Below, piece by piece: positions 1 to 7,781 of a DNA stretch of 25,981 bases. The stretch is from Clostridiales bacterium UBA7273 (lineage in GTDB: Bacteria > Bacillota > Clostridia > Oscillospirales > Oscillospiraceae). Numbering within the stretch: the first letter of the stretch is position 1; every line of letters starts with the position of its first letter. The position numbers and the translations under genes were made by a program. The notes below the pieces were generated by a model that did not search any database, was not told the DNA's origin, and saw only the letters and a program-made list of their open reading frames with translations. The DNA is taken from contig DKRV01000049.1 in NCBI GenBank assembly GCA_002472405.1, positions 27,061 to 53,041 of the forward strand. Reading direction: 5' to 3'.

Positions 1-77
1 TTGGGGTTCCAGCGGCGGGTCTGGTGACCGAAGTGGACACCGGCTTCCAGCAGCTGCTTCATAGATACTACTGACAT
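1..77 (-). CDS. rpsB: 30S ribosomal protein S2, N-terminal fragment (runs off left edge)
   Basis: Only the first 25 codons are present; the gene continues beyond base 1. The minus-strand translation begins MSVVSMKQLLEAGVHFGHQ and continues TRRWNP, the characteristic N-terminus of bacterial ribosomal protein S2, which binds the 30S head. The ATG at 77-75 has a perfect AGGAGG ribosome site 8-9 bases upstream. A strong promoter and a structured leader lie just ahead (separate entries). In most bacteria rpsB heads an operon with tsf, but that part is outside the window. The identification rests on a short but highly diagnostic segment. Confidence 0.93.
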   Translation of the reverse strand, partial: MSVVSMKQLLEAGVHFGHQTRRWNP

Positions 78-172
78 TTGTTTTTCCTCCTGATTTGTTT
101 TTTCCTCCGGACACTTCTTCCCTCTCCCCAAGCCGTAGCCACATGGGAAAAAGTCCGTGCCCGTGCGAAATG
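78..172 (-). promoter_or_regulatory. rpsB 5' leader with long hairpin and duplicated Shine-Dalgarno block
   Basis: Between the promoter and the rpsB start lies a leader of roughly 95 nt. Plus-strand bases 109-122 and 145-156 are complementary, giving about 12 pairs with a 2-nt bulge and a loop of about 22 nt. Downstream, the block GGAGGAAAAAACAAAT is repeated almost exactly (93-108 and 75-90); only the second copy ends in the ATG. S2 leaders are autoregulated by S2 in several phyla (family knowledge). Whether this hairpin is the S2-binding element is inference. Confidence 0.45.
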
Positions 173-179
173 CCTTGAT

Positions 180-208
180 ATAATATCAAAAATCTAATGT
201 AATTTCAA
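180..208 (-). promoter_or_regulatory. Sigma-A-type promoter of rpsB
   Basis: On the minus strand, TTGAAA (208-203) and TATTAT (185-180) are separated by exactly 17 bases. The -35 box overlaps the TGA stop codon of the upstream ymxH-like gene (207-205), so the two units are packed without spacer. Confidence 0.7.
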
Positions 209-504
209 TAGTTTTTTGCCATTTTGTCAAAAATTTTTTCTTTTTTTCTGCGGCGCCTGGGCTGGTCGGCCTCGGTCTCGACGAGTATGATATCTCCGCC
301 GATGCGCACTATGCATTTCCACGGCAGAATATAGTCGTCCTCCCTGCCGAAAAGCCCGAAAAATTTTGCTTTTCCCGGCGTTATGAGCGATATAAGCCGC
401 CCCTCGGTCTCGTCAAACTCCGCATCGCATACATAGCCGAGCCGTTTACCGGTATGGATGTCTATGACCTCCTTGTATCGCAGTTCGGAAAAATAGCTTA
501 TCAT
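205..504 (-). CDS. YlmC/YmxH family PRC-barrel protein
   Basis: This 99-residue protein begins MISYFSELRYKEVIDIHTG, followed by GKRLGYVCDAEFD, a GRLISLITPG segment and LPWKCIVRIGGDIILV. That is the single PRC-barrel layout of the YlmC/YmxH family, annotated as sporulation-associated in Firmicutes with no settled biochemical role. The start at 504 is chosen because GGGAGG lies 7 bases upstream; an ATG five codons earlier overlaps that ribosome site. The C-terminus is basic (RRRRKKEK), possibly nucleic-acid binding (inference). It lies downstream of the noc-like gene behind a hairpin and just before the rpsB promoter. Family assignment is good; function is unknown. Confidence 0.82.
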   Translation of the reverse strand: MISYFSELRYKEVIDIHTGKRLGYVCDAEFDETEGRLISLITPGKAKFFGLFGREDDYILPWKCIVRIGGDIILVETEADQPRRRRKKEKIFDKMAKNY

Positions 505-528
505 TGCCGCGCCTCCCACATTAAAATA

Positions 529-550
529 CCGCCGTATTATTCTACGGCGG
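529..550 (-). terminator. Rho-independent terminator-like hairpin after the noc-like gene
   Basis: An 8-bp perfect stem (529-536 with 543-550) has a 6-base loop and is followed on the minus strand by TATTTTAAT. It sits between the noc-like stop (563) and the ymxH-like ribosome site only about 15 bases further on, so ymxH expression probably needs read-through or an unseen promoter. Confidence 0.6.
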
Positions 551-562
551 CATATGTATGTC

Positions 563-1375
563 CTATTCGGCTTTGTTCTTAGGTATTGATATCGTAAGGA
601 TAAGTTCGTTTTCCGTTTCCTCTCGCTTCATGCCGGCCGCTATGCCACCCTGCTTCATAAGGTCAAGCCCGTGCAGGATCGTATTTACGAATACGCGCAC
701 GTCCTTCATTATAAAAGTCCGCTTCGGATCGACTTTTTCCTCCGGCTCGCGCAGGAGCGCTTCGATATAAGCATCGGCCGCTGCAACATTGAGGTCATGC
801 TCTATCATATACTCAAGCGCCGCGCGCTGCATATTTTCGTCCTGCAGGCGCAGCAGCGCTCTGCCGTGACGCTCGGTAAGTCCGTTATCGCGCAGCGAGC
901 GCAAAACATCATCAGGCAGCTTCAAAAGCCGCAGCTTGTTTGCTACGGCCGACTGCGATTTGCCGATCCGCCGTGCCGCCTCCTCCTGACTCATCCCGAA
1001 CAGCTTAATAAGCTGGCTCAGTCCGTTTGCCTCCTCGATGAAGTCAAGGTCGCGGCGCTGCAAATTCTCGACGAGTGCTATGAGGCTTGCGTCCTCAAGA
1101 CTCACATCGAGCAATATGCACGGTACGTCGCACAGGCCCGCAAGGCGCGCCGCCCTGAGTCTGCGCTCGCCCGCTACGAGCTCGTATCGCCCGTCGCGCA
1201 GTCTCACAGTCAGCGGATTGAGCACGCCGTATTGGGCGATGCTCTCGGAAAGTTCCTGAAGCTCGCCGTCGGGGAAGTTTTTTCGCGGCTGCATGGGGCT
1301 TGGTTCAAGCTCGTCCACCGGCAGCCAGATAACGCCGCCTCTTCGTGTTCCGGGGCGCAATTTTGTCGCTTGCAT
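563..1375 (-). CDS. noc: Noc/ParB-family nucleoid-binding protein
   Basis: This 270-residue protein is a ParB-like CTP switch and DNA clamp. The N-terminal ParB/Srx domain shows SPMQPRKNF (residues 26-34), the CTP-binding GERRLRAA (69-76) and VENLQRRDLDFIEEA (102-116). A helix-turn-helix follows at about 128-154, containing GKSQSAVANKLRLLKLP. The VANKLRLLKLP form resembles Noc (nucleoid occlusion) more than ParB. Noc keeps division septa off the chromosome; ParB segregates origins. The start at 1375 has AGGAGGT 6 bases upstream; 19 further upstream codons in frame lack a ribosome site and do not look like family sequence. No parA/soj neighbour is visible, which also favours Noc. The Noc-versus-ParB choice remains uncertain. 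Confidence 0.8.
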   Translation of the reverse strand: MQATKLRPGTRRGGVIWLPVDELEPSPMQPRKNFPDGELQELSESIAQYGVLNPLTVRLRDGRYELVAGERRLRAARLAGLCDVPCILLDVSLEDASLIALVENLQRRDLDFIEEANGLSQLIKLFGMSQEEAARRIGKSQSAVANKLRLLKLPDDVLRSLRDNGLTERHGRALLRLQDENMQRAALEYMIEHDLNVAAADAYIEALLREPEEKVDPKRTFIMKDVRVFVNTILHGLDLMKQGGIAAGMKREETENELILTISIPKNKAE

Positions 1376-1460
1376 AAGTGTACCTCCTATACACCGTAGT
1401 ATATGGAAAAGCTTACACTGTCCGCCGCGCAAAATCTGCCGCAGTGTGTGATGTATTAAA

Positions 1461-1491
1461 AAAATTCTGCACTATATTAGTGCAGAATTTT
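1461..1491 (-). terminator. Terminator of the prs-pth-glg-psuK unit
   Basis: A perfect 13-bp stem (1461-1473 with 1479-1491) has a 5-base loop. On the minus strand it continues straight into a run of T residues. It begins 5 bases after the psuK-like stop codon and ends that transcript. Confidence 0.88.
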
Positions 1492-1495
1492 CATA

Positions 1496-2383
1496 TCAGC
1501 TTATAAGCTCCGGACAAAGCTCGGGATTTATCGCCCCGGGACATGCTGCGCACATTGCGGCGGCCTTCATGGCAGCCGATGCGCTTTCGGCAATTCCCAG
1601 TCCGTTGACTCCGGCCCAGATTATGGCCGCAGTTGCAGCATCGCCGCAGCCGGTGCAGTTTGCGATCTCCGTTGTCACGCACGGCAGCTTTATTATCTCG
1701 CCGTCGGATGCGGCAACGATACCGTCGCCGCCGAGCGAGACGAAAACCTTCTTTACGCCTGCGTTCAGCAGCGCTTCGGCTGCAAACAGTGAGGTGGTTT
1801 CCCCCGTCATGCTCTTTGCCTCATATTCGTTCGGCTTGAACGCCGTCAGCCTGCCGAGCGCCGGTCTGAGCCGCTCCGCCTTTGCGGCGGACACGGGGTC
1901 GGCGTACAGCGGAGCCGTGACGTTTTCGGCGATCCATGCCACGGTCTCGCGAGTTAAATTCGCGTCGATGACCACGGCATCGGCCTCGTTTATCTCTTTT
2001 ATATGCGCCTTGAGATATTCCGGCGTTATGCTCGCGGATATATCCGTATCGCTCACGCCGACAAGCATATCGCCGTTTTCATCCGTGACGTACAGATAGC
2101 TTGACGTTCTGCCTCCGCTCATGCGGCGGCTCAGGTGCATATCCATGCCGAGCTTAGTGCAGCTTTCAAAAATGCTGTCGCCGTAAACATCGTCGCCGAT
2201 GGCCGCGATGAATTTGACATTAAGGCCAAGCAGGCAGAGATTATGCGCAATGTTTCTGCCGACTCCGCCGGGGCTGAACGACACCGTCCCGGGGTTTGAA
2301 TCCTTCATGCACGGCTCCCTATCGGGTCTGCCGCAGATATCCATGTTTACAGCGCCTATAACAATTACAGTTTTATTCCCCAT
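1496..2383 (-). CDS. psuK: PfkB-family sugar kinase, probable pseudouridine kinase
   Basis: This 295-residue ribokinase-fold enzyme most resembles PsuK (YeiC), which phosphorylates pseudouridine to its 5'-phosphate. The N-terminal block DSNPGTVSFSPGGVGRN (about residues 28-44) matches the PsuK pattern, and a TSSYLYVTDENGDMLV segment follows. The C-terminal anion-hole and catalytic-base motif reads GCGDA (245-249), with Asp248 as the expected base; family members normally have GAGDA. Its ATG lies inside the end of glgP (19-base overlap, different frame), with GGAGGGG just before, so it is translationally coupled to glgP. No psuG is in the window, so an adenosine or ribose kinase role is not excluded. 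Confidence 0.75.
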   Translation of the reverse strand: MGNKTVIVIGAVNMDICGRPDREPCMKDSNPGTVSFSPGGVGRNIAHNLCLLGLNVKFIAAIGDDVYGDSIFESCTKLGMDMHLSRRMSGGRTSSYLYVTDENGDMLVGVSDTDISASITPEYLKAHIKEINEADAVVIDANLTRETVAWIAENVTAPLYADPVSAAKAERLRPALGRLTAFKPNEYEAKSMTGETTSLFAAEALLNAGVKKVFVSLGGDGIVAASDGEIIKLPCVTTEIANCTGCGDAATAAIIWAGVNGLGIAESASAAMKAAAMCAACPGAINPELCPELIS

Positions 2384-4773
2384 ATCCCCTCCGCATACTC
2401 TTTTATCGCGCGGTCGGCGGCGAATATGCCGGCCTCGGCAGTGTTTGTTATCGAAAGTCTTGCGCGCTCGGCCGGATCGGAGATCACCGAGTACATTCTG
2501 TCATGAGTGTTGACATAGTCGCGGAAATCCGCGCAGAGCATATACGGGTCGCCGTTGTAAAGCAGGTTTGAAACGAGATCGGAATAGCTCTTTCCGTCGG
2601 CAAAGCCGCGGCTTATTCTGTCGAGCACCGCGCCAAGCTCGGCATCCTCGCGCGCATAGCGCTGAGGATCGTAGCCGGATGCCTTGAGCGCATTTACTTC
2701 ATCGGTTTTGAGGCCAAACAGGAACATGTTCTTATCGCCCAGGCGTTCGTACATTTCGACGTTTGCACCGTCAAGCGTTCCTATGGTGACTGCGCCGTTG
2801 AGCATTAGCTTCATGTTGCCGGTGCCGGAGGCCTCCTTGCCGGCGGTGGATATCTGTTCGGAAACCTGCGCTGCCGGCATGAGCGCTTCGGCAGCCGAAA
2901 CACGGTAGTTTTCCATAAAGCAGACCTGGAGCTTGCCCTTGCACAGCGGATCGCGGCTTATATCGTCGGCCAGCGAGCATATAAGCTCGATGATGCGCTT
3001 TGCTGTGTAGTATCCTGCTGCGGCCTTTGCACCGAACACGAAGGTGACGGGCATGAAGTCCGCGTTCGGATCGTCGTGGATCTTCATTTGCAGCCGCGTT
3101 ATGAGCATCGCGCACAAAAGCTGACGCTTATATTCATGCAGGCGCTTTACCTGGACATCGAGTATCGCATCGGGATCGAGCGCAAAGCCGTCGTTTTTGG
3201 CCAAAAACTTTGCAAAATCGTATTTATTGAGGCGCTTTATCTCGTTGACCCGGCGCTGAACATCGACATTTTCGGCATAGTCGAGAAGGCCGATGAGTTT
3301 TTCGGGCTTTGTCAGGTAATCGTCGCCCTCAAGCAGCTCGCTCACGAGGCCGTGCAGGCGCGGATTTATCTGTGCCAGCCAGCGGCGATGGTCGATGCCG
3401 TTTGTGACATAGGTAAATCTCTCCGGCCGGAGCTGGCAGACGTCCTTGAAGAGGTCTTTTTTCAGTATCTCACCGTGCAGGCCGGAGACGCCGTTTATCT
3501 TATAGCACGCAGCAAGGCAGAGGTTTGCCATGTGAACCTGCCCGTCCTGAATTATAAGGTTCTTGCCGACCTTTTCGCTGTTACCGAACTTGGATACAAG
3601 GTACTCGCACCAGCGGCGGTTTATCTCGCACAGTATCTCCCACACGCGCGGCAGGAGCGTCTGCACCAGATCCTGCGGCCATTTTTCAAGTGCCTCGCTC
3701 ATGACGGTGTGGTTCGTGTAGGCAACCGATTGGCTCACCTGCTCCCACGCCTCGTCCCAGCCGAGGCCGTATTCATCCATCATGATGCGCATAAGCTCGG
3801 GAATGACGAGCGCAGGATGCGTATCGTTTATCTGGATCCTGTGGTGCTTTGAGAAGCTTTTTATATCGCCGAAGCGCTTTATATGCGTCTTTATGATCGA
3901 CTGCGCCGTTGCCGAGAGGAAGAAATACTGCTGCTTTAGGCGCAGGGTCTTGCCCTCGATATGGTCGTCGGCAGGGTACAGCACCTTGGTGATGACCTCG
4001 CTCATCGTGCGCTGCTCAAGGCTCTTTACATACTCGCCCTCGGAAAACAGATACATATCCAGGGCGCTCGTGCTGCGCGCATCCCAAAGGCGGAGGATAT
4101 TGACCTCGTTGCCGCCGTAGCCGGCAATGAGCATATCGCGCGGAACTGCCGTAACGGTCTGATAGCCGGTATGCTCGGCGTGGTATCTGCCGAAGCTGTC
4201 CCATCTCGGGGAGATGGTTCCGCCGAAGCGGACCTCAACGGCTTCGTCGTTGCGCGCAACGAGCCAGCTTTCGGCCGCACTGCGCCAGTCGTCGGCGACC
4301 TCGGTCTGCTTGCCGTCAACTATCTTCTGGCGGAAAATGCCCAGTTCGTAGCACAGCGAGTAGCCCGTTGCCGGGATACCGAGCGTGGCCAGCGAATCCA
4401 TATAGCAGGCCGCGAGCCTGCCGAGGCCGCCGTTGCCGAGGCCTGCGTCGTTTTCTGCCTCGAATATATCCGAGGCATTGCGGCCGAGATCCTCCAGAGC
4501 GCCGGTGAGCGCATTGGCAATGCCGAGGTTGAATGCGTTTTTCATGAGGCTGCGTCCCATGAGGAACTCCATGGACAGATAGTGCACCTCGCGGTCGGGG
4601 CAGCGCGTTTCCTCGACTGCAAGCAGTCTGCTCATGATCTCGCGAATGACGATGGCGCTTGCCTGAAACACCTGATCGTCGGTCGCGGTTTTTGCTGTCA
4701 CGGCGAAGTGCGCGCAGAGTTTATCCTCGATCGCGCTGCGTACCTCGTCGCGTGAGATTTGGCTTGTGAACAT
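2365..4773 (-). CDS. glgP: Glycogen/maltodextrin (alpha-glucan) phosphorylase
   Basis: This 802-residue GT35 enzyme releases glucose-1-phosphate from glycogen or maltodextrin with phosphate, using pyridoxal phosphate. Visible signatures are GNGGLGRLAACYMDSLATLG near residue 110 and SGTGNMKLMLNGAVTIGTLD near 649. The lysine in GTGNMK (about Lys655) is the PLP Schiff-base residue. The length matches the bacterial family. AGGAG lies 9 bases before the ATG. It is 16 bases downstream of glgD, so synthesis genes (glgC, glgD) and degradation (glgP) share a transcript. Glycogen synthase glgA and branching enzyme glgB are not in this window. Confidence 0.95.
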   Translation of the reverse strand: MFTSQISRDEVRSAIEDKLCAHFAVTAKTATDDQVFQASAIVIREIMSRLLAVEETRCPDREVHYLSMEFLMGRSLMKNAFNLGIANALTGALEDLGRNASDIFEAENDAGLGNGGLGRLAACYMDSLATLGIPATGYSLCYELGIFRQKIVDGKQTEVADDWRSAAESWLVARNDEAVEVRFGGTISPRWDSFGRYHAEHTGYQTVTAVPRDMLIAGYGGNEVNILRLWDARSTSALDMYLFSEGEYVKSLEQRTMSEVITKVLYPADDHIEGKTLRLKQQYFFLSATAQSIIKTHIKRFGDIKSFSKHHRIQINDTHPALVIPELMRIMMDEYGLGWDEAWEQVSQSVAYTNHTVMSEALEKWPQDLVQTLLPRVWEILCEINRRWCEYLVSKFGNSEKVGKNLIIQDGQVHMANLCLAACYKINGVSGLHGEILKKDLFKDVCQLRPERFTYVTNGIDHRRWLAQINPRLHGLVSELLEGDDYLTKPEKLIGLLDYAENVDVQRRVNEIKRLNKYDFAKFLAKNDGFALDPDAILDVQVKRLHEYKRQLLCAMLITRLQMKIHDDPNADFMPVTFVFGAKAAAGYYTAKRIIELICSLADDISRDPLCKGKLQVCFMENYRVSAAEALMPAAQVSEQISTAGKEASGTGNMKLMLNGAVTIGTLDGANVEMYERLGDKNMFLFGLKTDEVNALKASGYDPQRYAREDAELGAVLDRISRGFADGKSYSDLVSNLLYNGDPYMLCADFRDYVNTHDRMYSVISDPAERARLSITNTAEAGIFAADRAIKEYAEGIWGIKL

Positions 4774-4789
4774 TATAGGTAACTCCTGA

Positions 4790-5902
4790 TTAGATCTTTG
4801 TGCCCTTCGGGAGCACTACCGGCAGCTTCTCGCTGCCCATTATCGTCTGGAACGACGAAACGGTCGAAGATTTGTCGGCAATGACGTTTTTCATTATGAC
4901 GCCCTCGCCGATCTCCGTTCCGCGCATGATGACGCAGCCGGAAAGCTGCGCGCCCTTTCTTATGCGCACATCGGAGGAGATGATGCAGTTGTCGATCTCG
5001 CCATCGATTATGCAGCCGTCGGCAACAAGGCAGTTTTTCGCCGCCGAGCCCTCGGCGTAATAGGTGCTGACATCCTCGTGCGTTTTTGTGCGCACGGGGC
5101 GCTCCGCCGGGAACAGCTCGGCTCTGTTTGCAGCCGAGAGCATATCCATATTGGCATTGAAATACGCCTCGGTGCTCATTATGCGCTTGCCGTAGCCGCG
5201 GTGGAAGAATACGTTCACCTTGCCGCCGGACGCAAGATAGTCAGCTATCGCGTCACGGTGGAAGTGATAGTGGTTTGCGGCGGCGCAGGCATCCATCATG
5301 CTTATGAGCAGCTGCTTTGAAATAATATATGCTTCAAGCGAAGCCGCGCCCTCGCCGGCTGCTGTCTGATTGAAGATCATGCTGCGTGCAAAGCCGTCGG
5401 CATCGACGATGTAGCGGTGGTGCCGATAGTCGGGCGTTGCGTCGGTGCAGATCGCGGTTATCTCCGCGCCCGATGCAAGGTGCTGCCTTATCGCCGCGCG
5501 CAGGTCGATGTTTGCCGCCGTGTTGCCGTGCATCATTATTATGTACTTGGCGTTTATATCGTGAATATAGGTCGAAACGGCATTGAGCGCCTCGATCGTA
5601 CCGGTGTAGTCGCCCCGGTGATATTCAGGCAGGCCGAACGGCGGCAGCATGCGCAGTCCGCCTATTCTTCTGCCCATGTCCCAGTCCTTGCCGCTGGCAA
5701 GGTGGTCAAGCAGCGACTGATAGTCGCGGCGCATGATAACGCCGACATCGTGTATGCCCGCGTTCATCAGCGAGGACAGAGCAAAATCAATAAGTCTGTA
5801 TCGTCCGCAGAACGGCAGCGAGGACGCCGTGCGGCGGCGCACAAGCTCGCCCAGCGCGGGCACTGCGCCGTAAGCAAAGATTATTCCGTGAAAATCGCTC
5901 AT
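4790..5902 (-). CDS. glgD: GlgD, regulatory subunit of glucose-1-phosphate adenylyltransferase
   Basis: This 370-residue protein has a nucleotidyltransferase-like N-terminal domain (PFCGRYRLIDFALSSLMNAG) and a C-terminal left-handed beta-helix of hexapeptide repeats (from about residue 285: NCLVADGCIIDGEIDNCIIS and onward). The catalytic GGxGxRL loop present in GlgC is replaced by FAYGAVPALGELVRR, as expected for the non-catalytic GlgD partner that tunes GlgC in Firmicutes. The ATG follows the glgC stop codon by 2 bases and has GAGGAGGG upstream. GlgC and GlgD probably form a hetero-oligomer (family knowledge). Confidence 0.93.
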   Translation of the reverse strand: MSDFHGIIFAYGAVPALGELVRRRTASSLPFCGRYRLIDFALSSLMNAGIHDVGVIMRRDYQSLLDHLASGKDWDMGRRIGGLRMLPPFGLPEYHRGDYTGTIEALNAVSTYIHDINAKYIIMMHGNTAANIDLRAAIRQHLASGAEITAICTDATPDYRHHRYIVDADGFARSMIFNQTAAGEGAASLEAYIISKQLLISMMDACAAANHYHFHRDAIADYLASGGKVNVFFHRGYGKRIMSTEAYFNANMDMLSAANRAELFPAERPVRTKTHEDVSTYYAEGSAAKNCLVADGCIIDGEIDNCIISSDVRIRKGAQLSGCVIMRGTEIGEGVIMKNVIADKSSTVSSFQTIMGSEKLPVVLPKGTKI

Positions 5903-5904
5903 TT

Positions 5905-7098
5905 TCAGCCCTCCTCGCTTTTATAGATCATAGCGCCTGCTTTGACGCTTGCGTTTTCGCGTATATCAAGTCTCGGGCCGCAGGTGGCAACGCCCCATGC
6001 CTCGCTTCCGTCGGGCGGAGCGCCGACGTGTGCGCCGCGGTGTATGACCGTCTGCTCGCCGATTATGGCGTATTCGACGACCGCGCCCTCCTCGACCTTC
6101 GCGCCGGGCATGAGCACAGAATAGAGCACCTTTGCGCCCTTTTCGACCACTGCCGACGACGAGAGAACGGAGTTTTCGACATGACCCTCGATCTCGCAGC
6201 CCTCGGTGACGATCGAATGCACGACCGTTGCTTCCGGGCCGACATAGTGCGGCGGCTGCGCGACGCTTCTTGACCTTATCGGCCAGCTCGGATCATAAAG
6301 ATTTATGAGCGTTGTCGAAAGCATGTCCATATTCGCGTCCCACAGGCTCGTTATCGTGCCGACATCGCGCCAGTAGCCGTCAAAGCGATACGGCCAGAGC
6401 TTTTCGCCGGCTTTGAGCATGTTGGGGATTATATTTTTGCCGAAGTCCTTGCTCGAGGTCGGGTCATTCTCGTCCTCGATGAGGTACTTGCGGAGCTTTT
6501 TCCAGTTAAATATGTATATGCCCATAGAGGCAAGATCGCTCTTGGGCTGCTTGGGCTTTTCCTCAAACTGCTCAACATATCCGTCGGGGCCGAGGTTCAT
6601 GATGCCGAAGCGCGTTGCGTCCTCCATGGACACCTGCAAGACCGCTATCGTGCAGGCTGCGTCCTTCTCAATATGCTCGCGGAGCATCTTGGAATAGTCC
6701 ATCTTATATATGTGGTCGCCAGAGAGAATTAAAACGTTATCGGGATCATACATCTCAATAAATCCGATGTTCTGATAGATCGCATTTGCCGTTCCGGAAA
6801 ACCACGAGCCTGTCTCGCCTGCTGTCTGATACGGCGGAAGTATGAACACGCCGCCGTCCGTCGAGTCAAGATCCCAGGGCTGACCGCCGCCGATATAGCT
6901 GTTGAGCTGCAGCGGACGGTACTGCGTGAGCACGCCGACCGTGTCTATCCCCGAATTTGCGCAGTTTGACAGAGGGAAGTCAATTATGCGGTATTTGCCG
7001 CCGAAGGGCATATTGGGCTTTGCCACGTCCTGCGTAAGGGCGTAGAGTCTTGAGCCCTGACCTCCGGCAAGGAGCATTGCTATGCAGCTTTTCTTCAT
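5905..7098 (-). CDS. glgC: Glucose-1-phosphate adenylyltransferase, catalytic subunit
   Basis: This 397-residue enzyme makes ADP-glucose from ATP and glucose-1-phosphate, the committed step of glycogen synthesis. It has AGGQGSRL (residues 11-18), the substrate loop PFGGKYRIIDFPLSNC, LSGDHIYKMDY with the catalytic aspartate, FEEKPKQPKSDLASMG and a C-terminal hexapeptide-repeat beta-helix. The ribosome site AAAGGACGG precedes the ATG. The gene follows pth across a 97-base gap that carries a possible attenuator (separate entry). All key residues appear intact. Confidence 0.96.
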   Translation of the reverse strand: MKKSCIAMLLAGGQGSRLYALTQDVAKPNMPFGGKYRIIDFPLSNCANSGIDTVGVLTQYRPLQLNSYIGGGQPWDLDSTDGGVFILPPYQTAGETGSWFSGTANAIYQNIGFIEMYDPDNVLILSGDHIYKMDYSKMLREHIEKDAACTIAVLQVSMEDATRFGIMNLGPDGYVEQFEEKPKQPKSDLASMGIYIFNWKKLRKYLIEDENDPTSSKDFGKNIIPNMLKAGEKLWPYRFDGYWRDVGTITSLWDANMDMLSTTLINLYDPSWPIRSRSVAQPPHYVGPEATVVHSIVTEGCEIEGHVENSVLSSSAVVEKGAKVLYSVLMPGAKVEEGAVVEYAIIGEQTVIHRGAHVGAPPDGSEAWGVATCGPRLDIRENASVKAGAMIYKSEEG

Positions 7099-7119
7099 GT
7101 CGTCCGTCCTTTCTGACTT

Positions 7120-7184
7120 TTAAATAAATGACGGCAAAGTGCCTTAGCCCCCTGCCGTCATTGCACAGGGGAAGAAAACCCCTT
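7120..7184 (-). promoter_or_regulatory. Terminator/antiterminator-like leader between pth and glgC
   Basis: On the minus strand a 10-bp stem (7153-7162 with 7127-7136) followed by TATTTAAAA looks like an intrinsic terminator. Upstream, CCCCT (7171-7167) can pair either with the preceding AGGGG (7183-7179) or with AGGGGG (7153-7148) in the terminator loop. The second pairing would trap the left arm of the terminator. The complementarities are seen; the switching is inference. It could simply be the pth terminator. Confidence 0.5.
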
Positions 7185-7195
7185 TTTAGATACGC

Positions 7196-7780
7196 TTAAT
7201 TAAACCTATTCATCGCGCGATCAGCGCCCTCGGTGATATAGCACTCAACGGCGTCGGCGGCTTTTTTTGCGACAAGCTCCATATCCGCCGCGTCCTGGCC
7301 CTTGAAGGCCGAAAGCACCCAATCGGCCATGTCATAGTCCGGGTGCGGCTTATCGCCGACACCGAGGCGTATGCGCGGAAACTGATCGGTCCCGAGCCGG
7401 GCGATGACGCTTTTAAGTCCGTTGTGTCCTCCTGCCGATCCGCCGCGGCGGATGCGCAGTCTGCCGATGGGCAGCGCCGTTTCGTCGGACACGACAATGA
7501 CGCGCTCGGGCGGCACCTTATAGAAGTTTGCCGCCTGTACTATCGCGTCGCCCGAGAGGTTCATGTACGTCTGCGGCTTCATAAGCAGCACCTTTTTTCC
7601 GCCTATATCAGCCGTCTGCGTAAGCGCCTTAAAGCGCATTTTGTTTATGCTCACGCCGAGCTTTTTTTCCATGGCGTCGGCCGCCATGAACCCGGCGTTG
7701 TGCCTTGTTCCGTTGTATTTAAGTCCGGGATTGCCGAGGAACGCAACGATCCACTCGGCTCCGCCTTTGGAGAAAAACAT
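7196..7780 (-). CDS. pth: Peptidyl-tRNA hydrolase
   Basis: This 194-residue cytosolic enzyme cleaves peptidyl-tRNA dropped by ribosomes. It has FLGNPGLKYNGTRHNAGF (Asn and catalytic His), MKPQTYMNLSG, VSDETALPIGRLRIRRGGS and GGHNGLKS, the standard Pth signature blocks. The start MFFSKGGAEW at 7780 lies 1 base after the prs stop, so translation is probably coupled; no strong ribosome site is visible there. In-frame codons further upstream lie inside prs. The prs-pth pairing is common in Firmicutes. Confidence 0.94.
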   Translation of the reverse strand: MFFSKGGAEWIVAFLGNPGLKYNGTRHNAGFMAADAMEKKLGVSINKMRFKALTQTADIGGKKVLLMKPQTYMNLSGDAIVQAANFYKVPPERVIVVSDETALPIGRLRIRRGGSAGGHNGLKSVIARLGTDQFPRIRLGVGDKPHPDYDMADWVLSAFKGQDAADMELVAKKAADAVECYITEGADRAMNRFN

Positions 7781-7781
7781 T

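Noticed and set aside
671..1399. Long plus-strand open frame opposite the noc-like gene
   Set aside because: It is a shadow of the real gene: no ribosome site, low-complexity basic composition and no recognisable family, while the minus frame has full Noc/ParB motifs.
4790..5902. GlgD as a damaged glgC copy
   Set aside because: The missing GGxGxRL loop is the normal state of GlgD, the regulatory partner of GlgC in Firmicutes. The frame is intact and tightly coupled.
7167..7187. Plus-strand terminator-like hairpin AGGGG/CCCCT followed by TTTT
   Set aside because: No plus-strand gene ends nearby. It is better explained as part of the minus-strand leader structure between pth and glgC.
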